Positions 17,316 to 25,346 of a DNA stretch of 64,000 bases are shown here, piece by piece (within the stretch, counting starts at the first letter, position 1; each line of letters starts with the position of its first letter). The notes below the pieces were generated by a model. That model was not told where the DNA came from. It did no database searches and was given only the letters and a program-made list of their open reading frames with translations. Origin of the DNA: CAVXTF01 sp963701375 (GTDB taxonomy: Bacteria; Actinomycetota; Acidimicrobiia; Acidimicrobiales; CAVXTF01); assembly GCA_963701375.1 (NCBI GenBank), contig CAVOZT010000004.1, forward strand, positions 1,550,001 through 1,614,000, given 5' to 3'. A program made the position numbers and the translations under genes.

Positions 17316-18002
17316 GTGATCGTAAAGATCTGCGGCATCACTTCGGAGGCCGACGCCCTGCTCGCAGTTGCCTTGGGCGCGGACGCCGTCGGATTTATCT
17401 TCGCGCCGTCGCCTCGCCAGGTGACGCCGCAGGCGGTGGACCGGATCATCAACAGGCTTCCCCGCGAGATCCTCACTGTCGGCGTGTTTCGCGACGAGTC
17501 ACCGAAACGGGTCGTCGAGATCACGAACGGAATAGGTCTGAAGGCAGCGCAGCTCCACGGGTCTGAGTCGTCTGCCGACACGAGGTACGTCGCCGAGCGT
17601 GTGCAGATCACCATCAAGGCTTTCCCCGCAGGGCATCCGGATATCGCAAGATCGGACGACTTCGGAGTGAAGACGGTGCTCGTTGACGGTGCGTCGCCTG
17701 GCTCGGGAGAGGTATTCGAGTGGAGGCTCGTCGAGGGAATCGTCGACCCGTCGCGGTTAATCGTCTCGGGAGGCCTCAACCCGGGAAACGTCGGTGACGC
17801 GATCTCACACCTCCGCCCCTTGGGTGTCGACGTGTCGTCCGGAGTCGAGTCCTCACCTGGATCGAAGGACCCGGGCAAGGTACGCGAGTTCGTCGCAGCC
17901 GCTCGACGTGCGGAGGCGAGTGCCAGGGGCGTCGCGGGGGAGCAGATGGATCCTTCCGCGGAGAATGCGCAGGACGCACCGTACGACTGGCGCGAAGACT
18001 GA
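17316..18002 (+). CDS. trpF: Phosphoribosylanthranilate isomerase
   Basis: TrpF of 228 residues converts phosphoribosylanthranilate to CdRP. It begins at a GTG with IVKICGIT, whose Cys is the catalytic general base, then AVGFIFAPSPRQVTP, VGVFRD, LKAAQLHGSES, VLVDGASPGSGEVFEW (catalytic Asp), LIVSGGLNPGNV and GVDVSSGVESSPGSKD. The last 25 residues are an acidic tail not needed by the fold. It is stacked directly against trpC and trpB begins seven bases after its stop, so translational coupling is likely. Confidence 0.95.
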   Translation: MIVKICGITSEADALLAVALGADAVGFIFAPSPRQVTPQAVDRIINRLPREILTVGVFRDESPKRVVEITNGIGLKAAQLHGSESSADTRYVAERVQITIKAFPAGHPDIARSDDFGVKTVLVDGASPGSGEVFEWRLVEGIVDPSRLIVSGGLNPGNVGDAISHLRPLGVDVSSGVESSPGSKDPGKVREFVAAARRAEASARGVAGEQMDPSAENAQDAPYDWRED

Positions 18003-18009
18003 GCCGGCC

Positions 18010-19258
18010 GTGAAAGAGAACGAGAAGATGAGATCCAGCCGGGAGGACGACGGCCCTAACTCCTTTGGCAGTCGTGCGCCGGTGCTCGTGGGAGAGCCGA
18101 CTAAAGAGGGGCGCTTCGGGGAATTCGGCGGGCGCTTCGTGCCCGAGTCGCTCGTTCAGGCGTGCGTGGAGCTCGAAGTGGCGTTCCGGGAAGCCTGGGC
18201 CGACCCTGAGTTCCGTGGCCAGCTATCCGAGGTTCTTCGCGAGTACGGGGGGAGGCCCACCCCCGTCACGCGGTGCGCGGCGCCTTTCACGCGAGCTCGG
18301 TGTCCACGTTCTTTTAAAGCGTGAGGATCTCGCGGACACTGGTTCGCACAAGCTGAACAACGTCGTAGGGCAGGCAATGCTGGCAGCCAGGATGGGTAAG
18401 CGCCGCCTCGTCGCGGAGACAGGGGCGGGACAGCACGGAGTGGCGTCGGCTACTGCGGCTGCTCTTCTCGGCCTCGAGTGCACGGTCTACATGGGCGAGG
18501 TGGACATGGAGCGCCAGGAGCTCAATGTCTTCCGAATGGAGTTGCTCGGAGCCGAGGTGCGAGCTGTGAGCTCGGGGAGCCGCACGCTCAAAGACGCCGT
18601 GAACGAGGCGTTGCGTGACTGGGTTGCGACCGTCGACCACACTCATTACTGCCTCGGCTCGGTGATGGGGCCACATCCGTACCCGTGGATGGTGCGCGAG
18701 CTGCAGCGAGTCGTCGGCGAAGAAGCGCGACGTCAGTGCCGCGAAATGCTCAACGGAGCCGACCCTGATTTCGTCGTCGCTTGCGTCGGCGGCGGGTCCA
18801 ACGCTGCCGGGACGTTCGCGGGATTCGCCGATACAGACGCCCGGCTAGTCGGTGTCGAGGCTTCTGGAGGCTCGGCCATGGGACACGGAGCGCCGGGTGT
18901 GCTCCACGGCATGAAGTCGTATCTCTTGCAGGACGAGGCGGGCCAGATCTTAGAAGCGGAGTCGATCTCCGCCGGTCTCGACTATCCGGGGATCGGGCCA
19001 GAGCACGCGGATCTTGCCTCGATCGGGCGTGCCACCTACGAACGAGCCGCGGACGATGAAGTGCTCCGTGCTTTTCGGTTGCTGTCCGAGAAAGAGGGGA
19101 TCATTCCGGCGCTCGAGCCGTCTCATGCCCTTGCCTGGGTCGTGCGCGAGTCCGGCCGCCGGATCCCGACCGGCTCGACGGTGTTGGTGACGATGTCGGG
19201 GCGAGGCGACAAGGACGTCGCGCAGGTGCGAGACCTGCTACGAGAAGGTGGAAGTTGA
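18010..19258 (+). CDS. trpB: Tryptophan synthase beta chain (frameshifted)
   Basis: TrpB joins indole and serine to make tryptophan. The N-terminal frame gives EGRFGEFGGRFVPESLVQAC. The remaining frame gives LLKREDLADTGSHKLNNVVG with the PLP lysine, ETGAGQHGVASATAAALLGL, VACVGGGSNAAGTFAGF (phosphate-binding glycines) and SATVEASGG-type sequence near 18860. Removing one G near 18279 joins the halves as VTRCARLSRELGVHVLLKRED. The start is a GTG at 18010 or ATG at 18028; both lack a strong ribosome site. The stop overlaps the trpA start by three bases. Repaired length is near 415 residues, normal for TrpB1. Confidence 0.93.
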
Positions 19259-20074
19259 CGAGCTCCTCGGCGAACGGCGCCAAGACCGAGGTGCGGTCCG
19301 TCTTGGAGTCGGCCTTTCTTTCTGCACGCGACAGGGGCCGCAAGCTGCTTGTGCCCTACGTGATGGGAGGGATGTCCGAAGACTGGATCGAGGTCTTGCG
19401 CGACGTCGCTGCCTCGGGTGCCGACGCTGTCGAGGTCGGAATACCGTTTTCCGACCCGATGATCGACGGGCACGTGATCCAGCAGGCCGGCAAGCTCGCT
19501 CTCGAGCGGGGAACGACACCCGAGAGCGTCCTGGCGGATCTCTCGCACGCAGACGTCGCCATACCGCTCGTCGTGATGACCTACTACAACCTGGTCTTCC
19601 GGGCGGGTAGCCGGCGTTTTGCTCGCAGGCTTTCCGACGCGGGTGTGTCCGGTGCCATCGTCGTCGACCTTCCGCTCGAAGAGGCCGGCGAGTGGTGCGA
19701 CGAGGCCGACGACGCCCGTGTAGCGACGGTATTGCTCGTTGCGCCGACCACGACCGAGGATCGGGCAAGGAAGATCTGCGACCGTTCGCGGGGTTTCGTC
19801 TACGGGATAGGCACAATGGGAGTCACCGGAGTGCGCGAACAGCTGGCCTCGAGCGCCACGGAATTGGCGACCCGCTTGAAGAGCTACACAGACCGGCCGG
19901 TCTGCATGGGAATCGGCGTCTCGACTCCTGACCAGGCGGCCGCCGTGTGCGCGCGACGCGGACGGCGTCGTGGTCGGCTCCGCGCTTGTTCGTAGGCTGC
20001 TCGACGGCGCGGGGCCCGACGGTGCCGCGGCGTTCGTTGCCGAGCTACGCGATGGGATCCAAGGCGCGGCCTGA
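19255..20074 (+). CDS. trpA: Tryptophan synthase alpha chain (frameshifted)
   Basis: TrpA splits indole-3-glycerol phosphate and channels indole to TrpB. PYVMGGMSEDWIEVLRDV, ADAVEVGIPFSDPMIDGHVI (catalytic Glu) and AIVVDLPLEEAGEW (catalytic Asp) are clear, as is GFVYGIGTMGVTGVRE. The frame breaks near 19953 in a GCGCG run; removing one base gives AVCADADGVVVGSALVRRLL and an end at 20074, the standard TrpA C terminus. The start is a TTG overlapping the trpB stop. It converges with the UbiB-family gene with three bases between stops. Confidence 0.92.
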
Positions 20075-20077
20075 TCC

Positions 20078-21754
20078 TCAGGAGATCGCTTCGGACTGAG
20101 GAGGTTCGTCGGGCGACGCGGGTGACGGCCCGACACGCCTGCCGCGCTCGCGGTCGTTTCGTGACTGCTCGAAACGTTCTCTAATCACCTGACGTCGGCG
20201 GAGGAGCTCCCGGTGGGTGATCGGGCCCGGCGTCTCCGCGAATCCGAAGGAAGCTCGGATCGCGTCCAGGTCCACTATCGGTTGTTCTTCGAGCGGGACT
20301 CCTATGTCGCGAGCGATCTGTTCGCCGTGGCGCACGTGGAAGTACATGACCACCTTCATGATCTCGGCCAGCAGATCGACGTCGGGCGCCATCGTCGCCA
20401 TAGCTCCGTCCAAGAAAAGAAGGTCTTTCACGAACAGCATCAACTCTTTGGGCATGCGTGCGCCGTACCCGAGAAGCCGCTTGGTCAGTTCCCGCATCTC
20501 TGTCGTGAGTTGCTCGACGCTCATCTGCATTGGATCTAGCGGCGGGCGGTCAAGGCCGAGGTTGACGATCAGAGTCGCGACTTCGACGTCGTGCGGAAAG
20601 GCACCCAGATCCCTCAGGGCCTCTATCTGGCCGGGGACGTCGTTGGCGGTTGCGCCCGCCACGAGCCTCAGGAAAGCCAGACGCTCCGGCTCGTTGAGGC
20701 GGCCGGTTATGCCGTAGTCGAGCAGAGCAACCTTGCCGTCGCGGCGCACGAACATGTTCCCGCCGTGAAGGTCGCCGTGGAAGACCCCGTAGAGCATGAC
20801 CCCTTCTAAGAAGGCGATCAGGCTGGAGTGAAGTACCTCTGCGGTGTCGATGCCCGCCTCGCGGATTTTCGCCGCGTCGTCCCACGAAAAGCCGTCAAGC
20901 CGCTCCATCACGAGCACCCGTCGCGTGACTAGCTCGGGATGCGGCCGAGGCACCACGATCGCGCGCTGCCCCGAACGCCTGAGCACGGCCGCAACGTCGA
21001 GCATGTTCTCAGCCTCGAGGCGGAAGTCGAGTTCCTCCGAGATCGTCTCTGCAAACAGCTCGACGAGCGCCGGGGGGTTGGCCAGTGCCGTCACGGGGAT
21101 CCTCCCGACGAGCAACGGAGCTATGAAGCTCATTGCTGCGAGGTCCCTCCGTACCAGAGAAGCGACGCTCGGGCGCTGGACCTTCACTACCACTTGCTCG
21201 CCGCTGTGCAGGGTGGCCGCGTGTACCTGGGCAATAGAAGCGGCCGCGACCGGTTCCGGATCGAATGCGCTGAATACGGCGGTGAGCGGGCGCCCGAGGT
21301 CGGCTTCCACGATCCGGCGGACCTCGGCGAACGGCTCGGGCGGCACCTGGTCCCTGCAGAGCCGGAACTCGGCCACGAGCTCGGCGGGGAACACCCCTTC
21401 GCCCGAAGAGATGATCTGGCCGAGCTTGATGAACGTGGGGCCCAGCTCCTCGAACTCGACACGGAGCCTGCGAGACAGCCCGGCTCGCGAAGCACGCTGG
21501 CCCTTTCGCCGGTCGAGCAGCCACCAAGCGCCGATAGCGGTGCCGAGCCTCGCTGCGACGGTCAGGACGCGTCCGACAGGGGGGACCCTGCGACGGGTGA
21601 GCATCCTAGGTACCTCGGCACGAGTGGCTTCACGGAGAGCTTCGAGCCCGGTCCTCCAAAGGAGCTTGTCGAGGTCCACCGTCCACGGCTCCTCCGGCGA
21701 GAAGACACCCACCTCCGAGTCGCCCGGTGCCCTTTTGACCGGGCGCTTCTCCAC
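20078..21754 (-). CDS. ABC1/UbiB-family atypical kinase
   Basis: A protein of 558 residues with all UbiB/ADCK marks: PTFIKLGQIISSGEG (KxGQ), PVAAASIAQVHAATLHSGEQ (Ala-rich loop), VVVKVQRP (Lys of the VAVK strand), SEELDFRLEAENM (ExD), FHGDLHGGNMFV (catalytic HGDxHxxN) and VALLDYGITGRL (metal Asp). The family is linked to quinone or isoprenoid lipid metabolism and is membrane-associated. Here it follows fabF on the same strand after seven bases, so it is likely read with the fatty-acid genes. Substrates are unknown. The N-terminal 40 residues are specific to this protein. Confidence 0.88.
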   Translation of the reverse strand: MEKRPVKRAPGDSEVGVFSPEEPWTVDLDKLLWRTGLEALREATRAEVPRMLTRRRVPPVGRVLTVAARLGTAIGAWWLLDRRKGQRASRAGLSRRLRVEFEELGPTFIKLGQIISSGEGVFPAELVAEFRLCRDQVPPEPFAEVRRIVEADLGRPLTAVFSAFDPEPVAAASIAQVHAATLHSGEQVVVKVQRPSVASLVRRDLAAMSFIAPLLVGRIPVTALANPPALVELFAETISEELDFRLEAENMLDVAAVLRRSGQRAIVVPRPHPELVTRRVLVMERLDGFSWDDAAKIREAGIDTAEVLHSSLIAFLEGVMLYGVFHGDLHGGNMFVRRDGKVALLDYGITGRLNEPERLAFLRLVAGATANDVPGQIEALRDLGAFPHDVEVATLIVNLGLDRPPLDPMQMSVEQLTTEMRELTKRLLGYGARMPKELMLFVKDLLFLDGAMATMAPDVDLLAEIMKVVMYFHVRHGEQIARDIGVPLEEQPIVDLDAIRASFGFAETPGPITHRELLRRRQVIRERFEQSRNDRERGRRVGPSPASPDEPPQSEAIS

Positions 21755-21761
21755 ATGAGAT

Positions 21762-22965
21762 TCAGCCGGTGACCGGGCAGATCACGAGGCAGCCGTTGTG
21801 CCCCCCGAAGCCGAAGGAGTTCGACAGGCTGGGCGTGGGCTCCCAGGGGCGAGCCTCGCCGTGCACGACGTCGAGCGCGATCTGCGGGTCGGGCTGCTCG
21901 TGGCCGGCGGTGGGCGGGATGAGGCGATGTTCGATCGCAAGAGCGACGGCCACGGCCTCCACCGCACCTGCCCCGCCAAGGACGTGTCCCGTCACGCCTT
22001 TGGTCGATGTCACAGGCGGTCCAGGGGTTCCGAACACCTTGTTGATCGCTTCCGCCTCGGCGAGGTCGTTCAGCTCCGTCGAGGTGCCGTGGGCGTTGAT
22101 GTGGCCGACCTCGCCCGGCTCGATGCAGGCATCTTCCATTGCGAGCTCCATGCAGGCCGCTGCCCCCGCCCCGCCGGGTGCAGGGGCAGTGATGTGAAAT
22201 GCGTCGGCGGTGGACGCCGCACCGGCGATCTCGGCGTAGATATGAGCGCCGCGCTCACGCGCATGTTCGAGCTCTTCGAGCAATAGCGCCCCCGCTCCTT
22301 CACCGATGACAAAGCCGTCGCGCCTCAAGTCGAATGGTCGGGACATTCCGCTCGTAGACGTAGCCGTCATGTTCGTGAACGCCGCAACGCCGACCCCCGT
22401 GATCGCGGCTTCCGATCCTCCGCCGATCGCGACGTCGCAGCGGCCGGAGGCCACGAGGCGGGCCGCAGCGCCGATCGCATGAGTGGCGGCCGCGCACGCG
22501 GTGACTATCGACTCGCACGGCCCGTTGTAGCGGGCCCGCATCGAGATCGTGGCCGCACCTGCGTTCGCCATCATCATCGGAACGAGGAAAGGCGAGACGC
22601 GCCGGGCGCCCTTCTCGTAGAAGACGTGAACCTGCTCCTGAAGTGTCTCGAACCCGCCGACCCCCGTGCCGAATATGACGCCGGCTCTGTTCGGGTCTAC
22701 AGACGTCTCGCCGGCGTCCTCGATCGCCATCTCCGCTGCGGCGACCGAAAATTGGCAGAAACGGTCGACGCGGTCGTACCTCTTTCGGTCCGAAGTAATC
22801 CGTGGGGTCGAAGTCGCGCACCCGGCGCATGCCGTCGGGTGCGGGGGAGAGCAGACCGGTCCAGAAGTCGGCCAGTCCCGTACCGCATCCCGCGAGCACT
22901 CCCATGCCGGTGATCGCGACCCGCCTGGCGCGCACCGGCCCGTCGGGTCCGACCCCGAGAAGCAT
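21762..22965 (-). CDS. fabF: 3-oxoacyl-ACP synthase II (frameshifted)
   Basis: FabF elongates acyl-ACP with malonyl-ACP. The N terminus VAITGMGVLAGCGTGLADFW lies in one frame and the rest in another. Removing one base near 22772 reads EVRRVDRFCQFSVAAAEM. The active site is intact: VTACAAATHAIGAAARL with the nucleophilic Cys, NAHGTSTELND with the first His, and VTGHVLGGAGAVEA with the second. NSFGFGGHNGCLV closes the family signature. The ATG at 22965 overlaps the acpP stop by one base; a GTG nine codons later is an alternative. It belongs to the fabD-fabG-acpP-fabF operon. Confidence 0.93.
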
Positions 22966-23204
22966 CAGAGTTTTGAGGTCACGAGCTCGTACGCCTGGCC
23001 CACAGTCTCTATGCCCTCTAGCTCGGTCTCCTGCACGGTGATCTCGAAGGCCTCTTCGAGCGCCATCACGAGCTCGACCAGGTCGAGGCTGTCGGCGTCG
23101 AGGTCGTCGCCGAACCGTGCGTCCGGGACGACCTTCTCGGCCGGGACCTGCAGCACCTCGACCGCACAGGCTCGAAACCTGTCGAAGGTCACATCGTCGC
23201 TCAC
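22965..23204 (-). CDS. acpP: Acyl carrier protein
   Basis: ACP of 79 residues that carries growing acyl chains on 4'-phosphopantetheine. The attachment Ser is in DDLDADSLDLVELVMALEEA, and the protein is acidic with the four-helix spacing of bacterial ACPs. The GTG start has AGAGGAGG about eight bases upstream. It lies between fabG and fabF, as in most bacterial type II fatty-acid operons. Confidence 0.96.
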   Translation of the reverse strand: MSDDVTFDRFRACAVEVLQVPAEKVVPDARFGDDLDADSLDLVELVMALEEAFEITVQETELEGIETVGQAYELVTSKL

Positions 23205-23238
23205 TTGTCTGCCTCCTCTGCTTCAAGATCCACGGTGG

Positions 23239-23967
23239 CTAGAGACCCATCGCCAAACCGCCGTCCACCGTCAGCACAGCGCCGTTCACGTAGGACGCGT
23301 CGTCGGACGCCAGGAATGCGATGACCGAAGCGACCTCGTCGGGTCGGGCTGCGCGTCCGAGCGGCACCATGGACACAAGCTGGTCGACTCGCTTAGCTCC
23401 CAGCCCGGAGATCATATCTGTGTCCACGATCCCCGGAGCGACCACGTTCACCGTGATCCCCCTGCTCCCGACCTCCCGCGCAAGGGACCTCGCCATGCCG
23501 ACGAGCCCCGCCTTGGCGGCTCCATAGTTCACCTGACCGACCGAACCTGAGTAGGCGACCACCGAGGAGATGAGCAGTACTCGGCCGCGATGGGAGCGGA
23601 CCATCGGCCCGAGCGCTCGGCGCACGACCCGGTATACGCCTGTGAGGTCGGTGTCCAAGACGTCGGTCCACGCCTCTTCGGGCATCCGCAACAGCAGGGC
23701 GTCGCGCACGATGCCGGCGCACGCTACGACGACCTCGACGTTGCCGAGCTCCGCTTCCACGACGTCAAATGCCTCTTCCACCTGTTTCGTCGACCGGACG
23801 TCGCAGCGCACAGCCAGAAGACCGCCTTCCGGTGGCGTAGACGCGTTGTAAGTCACGGCCACCTTGTGGCCTTCTTCTTCGAACCGACGCGCGCAGGCAA
23901 GACCGATACCGCGAGCACCGCCGGTAACGAGAACGACCTTCTTGTCCGATGCGGGCGGGCGGCTCAA
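23239..23967 (-). CDS. fabG: 3-oxoacyl-ACP reductase
   Basis: An SDR of 242 residues reducing 3-oxoacyl-ACP with NADPH. VVLVTGGARGIGLACARRF is the TGxxxGIG cofactor motif, VVVACAGIVRDALLL the NAG region, and LISSVVAYSGSVGQVNYGAA holds the Ser with the YxxxK (YGAAKAG). VAPGIVDTDM and VNGAVLTVDGGLAM are typical ends. The start is a TTG overlapping the fabD stop (TTGA). It sits between fabD and acpP, which supports FabG rather than another SDR. Confidence 0.94.
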   Translation of the reverse strand: MSRPPASDKKVVLVTGGARGIGLACARRFEEEGHKVAVTYNASTPPEGGLLAVRCDVRSTKQVEEAFDVVEAELGNVEVVVACAGIVRDALLLRMPEEAWTDVLDTDLTGVYRVVRRALGPMVRSHRGRVLLISSVVAYSGSVGQVNYGAAKAGLVGMARSLAREVGSRGITVNVVAPGIVDTDMISGLGAKRVDQLVSMVPLGRAARPDEVASVIAFLASDDASYVNGAVLTVDGGLAMGL

Positions 23968-25271
23968 GTGGCTGTGCCTCCAGTGACTGTGCCTCCAGTG
24001 ACTGTGCCTCCTGAGACTGTGCCTTCGTCCGGTGGCACGTGCAACCAGGCCACGGGCTGTCCTTTGACGACGCGTTCTCCGGGATGAGCGATGAAGGCTA
24101 CGAGCTGGCCGGCGAATGGTGTGCGAACCTCTTCGGCGCCGACCATGCCCAGAAGGTCCCCCACAGATACCGGGTACCTGCCCGGATCCCCGGACGACTC
24201 GCCGGTGTCCGGCGCGAGAGTCCCCTGGCGTCCGGGGTGTGGCGCCTCGAGGTGAGCTTCGGGGGAGAAGACCCCCACGTTCGGAGACACCACCACCCGC
24301 TCGGAGCTGAAGAGGTGCTCCCCCTGGTGCGACGACAGGTCGGGCGGTACATGATCAGACCCGGCGAGCTGCTGAACCAGGACGTCGATGTCGTCGGGAG
24401 TCGAGACGCCGAGTGTCGTCACCCCGGGCAACCCGCGCTTGGCCAGTGCAGCGAGAACCCCGCCGGGACCTACTTCGACGGCGCACGTGGTTCCGAGACC
24501 GCCGAGCGTCTGAAGGCTCTGGCGCCAACGAACCGGGCTGCAGAGCTGGCCCGCCAGAAGGCTGCGCCACTCACCGGCCCCTCTGTGAGCACGAGCATCC
24601 AGGTTCGCAACGACAGGTACTTCTGGAAGGAGGAACCTCGTCGCAGAAAGCGCCTTTCTCAGACGGCTCGCGGCAGGCGACATGAGCGGGGTGTGGAAGG
24701 CCCCCGCGACGTTGAGGGCGCTGACCTTCCGGGCTCCGATGGCCCGAGCGGCGTCCGACGCGGCGTCCACTCCTTGTTGGGTGCCTGCGATCACGACTTG
24801 TCCCGGGGCGTTGTAGTTCGCGATCCACACGTCGTCGATCTCTGCGCACGCCGACTCCGCGTCCGAATCCTCTAGGCCCAAGATCGCGGCCATCGTCCCG
24901 GGGTTCTCGTCGGCTGCGTCTTGCATGGCCTCGCCGCGCTCACATACGAGCCTTACCCCGTCTTCGAAGGTGATCGCTCCGCTCGCCGCGAGTGCGGAAT
25001 ATTCGCCGAGACTGTGGCCGGCGCAGACGGTCGGCGCAAGGCCCACTCGCTCGATCGCGTCCAGCGCCACGAGGCTCAGCACGAAGGTGGCCAACTCCGC
25101 GTTCGCCGTCTGGCGCAACTCGTCGTCACCGGCACCGGTGAGCAGATACGCCACGTCGCGACCGGACAGGGCGCTCGCCTCGTCCACCACCTCCCAGGAG
25201 GGGTGGCCGGTCCAGCTCTCGCCCATGCCTGGACGCTGAGAGCCTTGCCCCGGGAACGTGAACGCCAGCAA
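23964..25271 (-). CDS. fabD: Malonyl-CoA:ACP transacylase with C-terminal biotinyl/lipoyl-like domain
   Basis: Residues 1-300 are a normal FabD moving malonyl from CoA to ACP: FTFPGQGSQRPGMGESW, CAGHSLGEYSALAASGA with the nucleophilic Ser, and NVAGAFHTPLMSPA with the catalytic His. The protein continues for another 130 residues, unlike a standard FabD of about 310. That extension reads RVVVSPNVGVFSPE, then VSVGDLLGMVGAEEVRTPFA and GQPVAWLHV, the outline of a biotinyl/lipoyl barrel, but no MKM or other modifiable Lys is in the hairpin. It ends in four GGTVT-type repeats. The TTG start follows a strong GAGGAGGAG site. It is the first gene of the fab operon. Confidence 0.9.
   Translation of the reverse strand: MLAFTFPGQGSQRPGMGESWTGHPSWEVVDEASALSGRDVAYLLTGAGDDELRQTANAELATFVLSLVALDAIERVGLAPTVCAGHSLGEYSALAASGAITFEDGVRLVCERGEAMQDAADENPGTMAAILGLEDSDAESACAEIDDVWIANYNAPGQVVIAGTQQGVDAASDAARAIGARKVSALNVAGAFHTPLMSPAASRLRKALSATRFLLPEVPVVANLDARAHRGAGEWRSLLAGQLCSPVRWRQSLQTLGGLGTTCAVEVGPGGVLAALAKRGLPGVTTLGVSTPDDIDVLVQQLAGSDHVPPDLSSHQGEHLFSSERVVVSPNVGVFSPEAHLEAPHPGRQGTLAPDTGESSGDPGRYPVSVGDLLGMVGAEEVRTPFAGQLVAFIAHPGERVVKGQPVAWLHVPPDEGTVSGGTVTGGTVTGGTAT
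23968..24027. repeat. Four tandem 15-bp units at the 3' end of fabD
   Basis: Units GTGACTGTGCCTCCA-like occur at 23968, 23983, 23998 and 24013, two nearly identical and two diverged. On the coding strand they give the pentapeptide repeat GGTVT at the very end of FabD, just before the overlapping fabG start. Copy number could vary by slippage without a frameshift because the unit is five codons. Confidence 0.85.
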
Positions 25272-25346
25272 TCAGCTCCTCCTCATATGCCTGGCCGAAC
25301 GAACCGGCGAGGCGGAGCGTCCACGCTCGGATGATAACGGGGTTGT

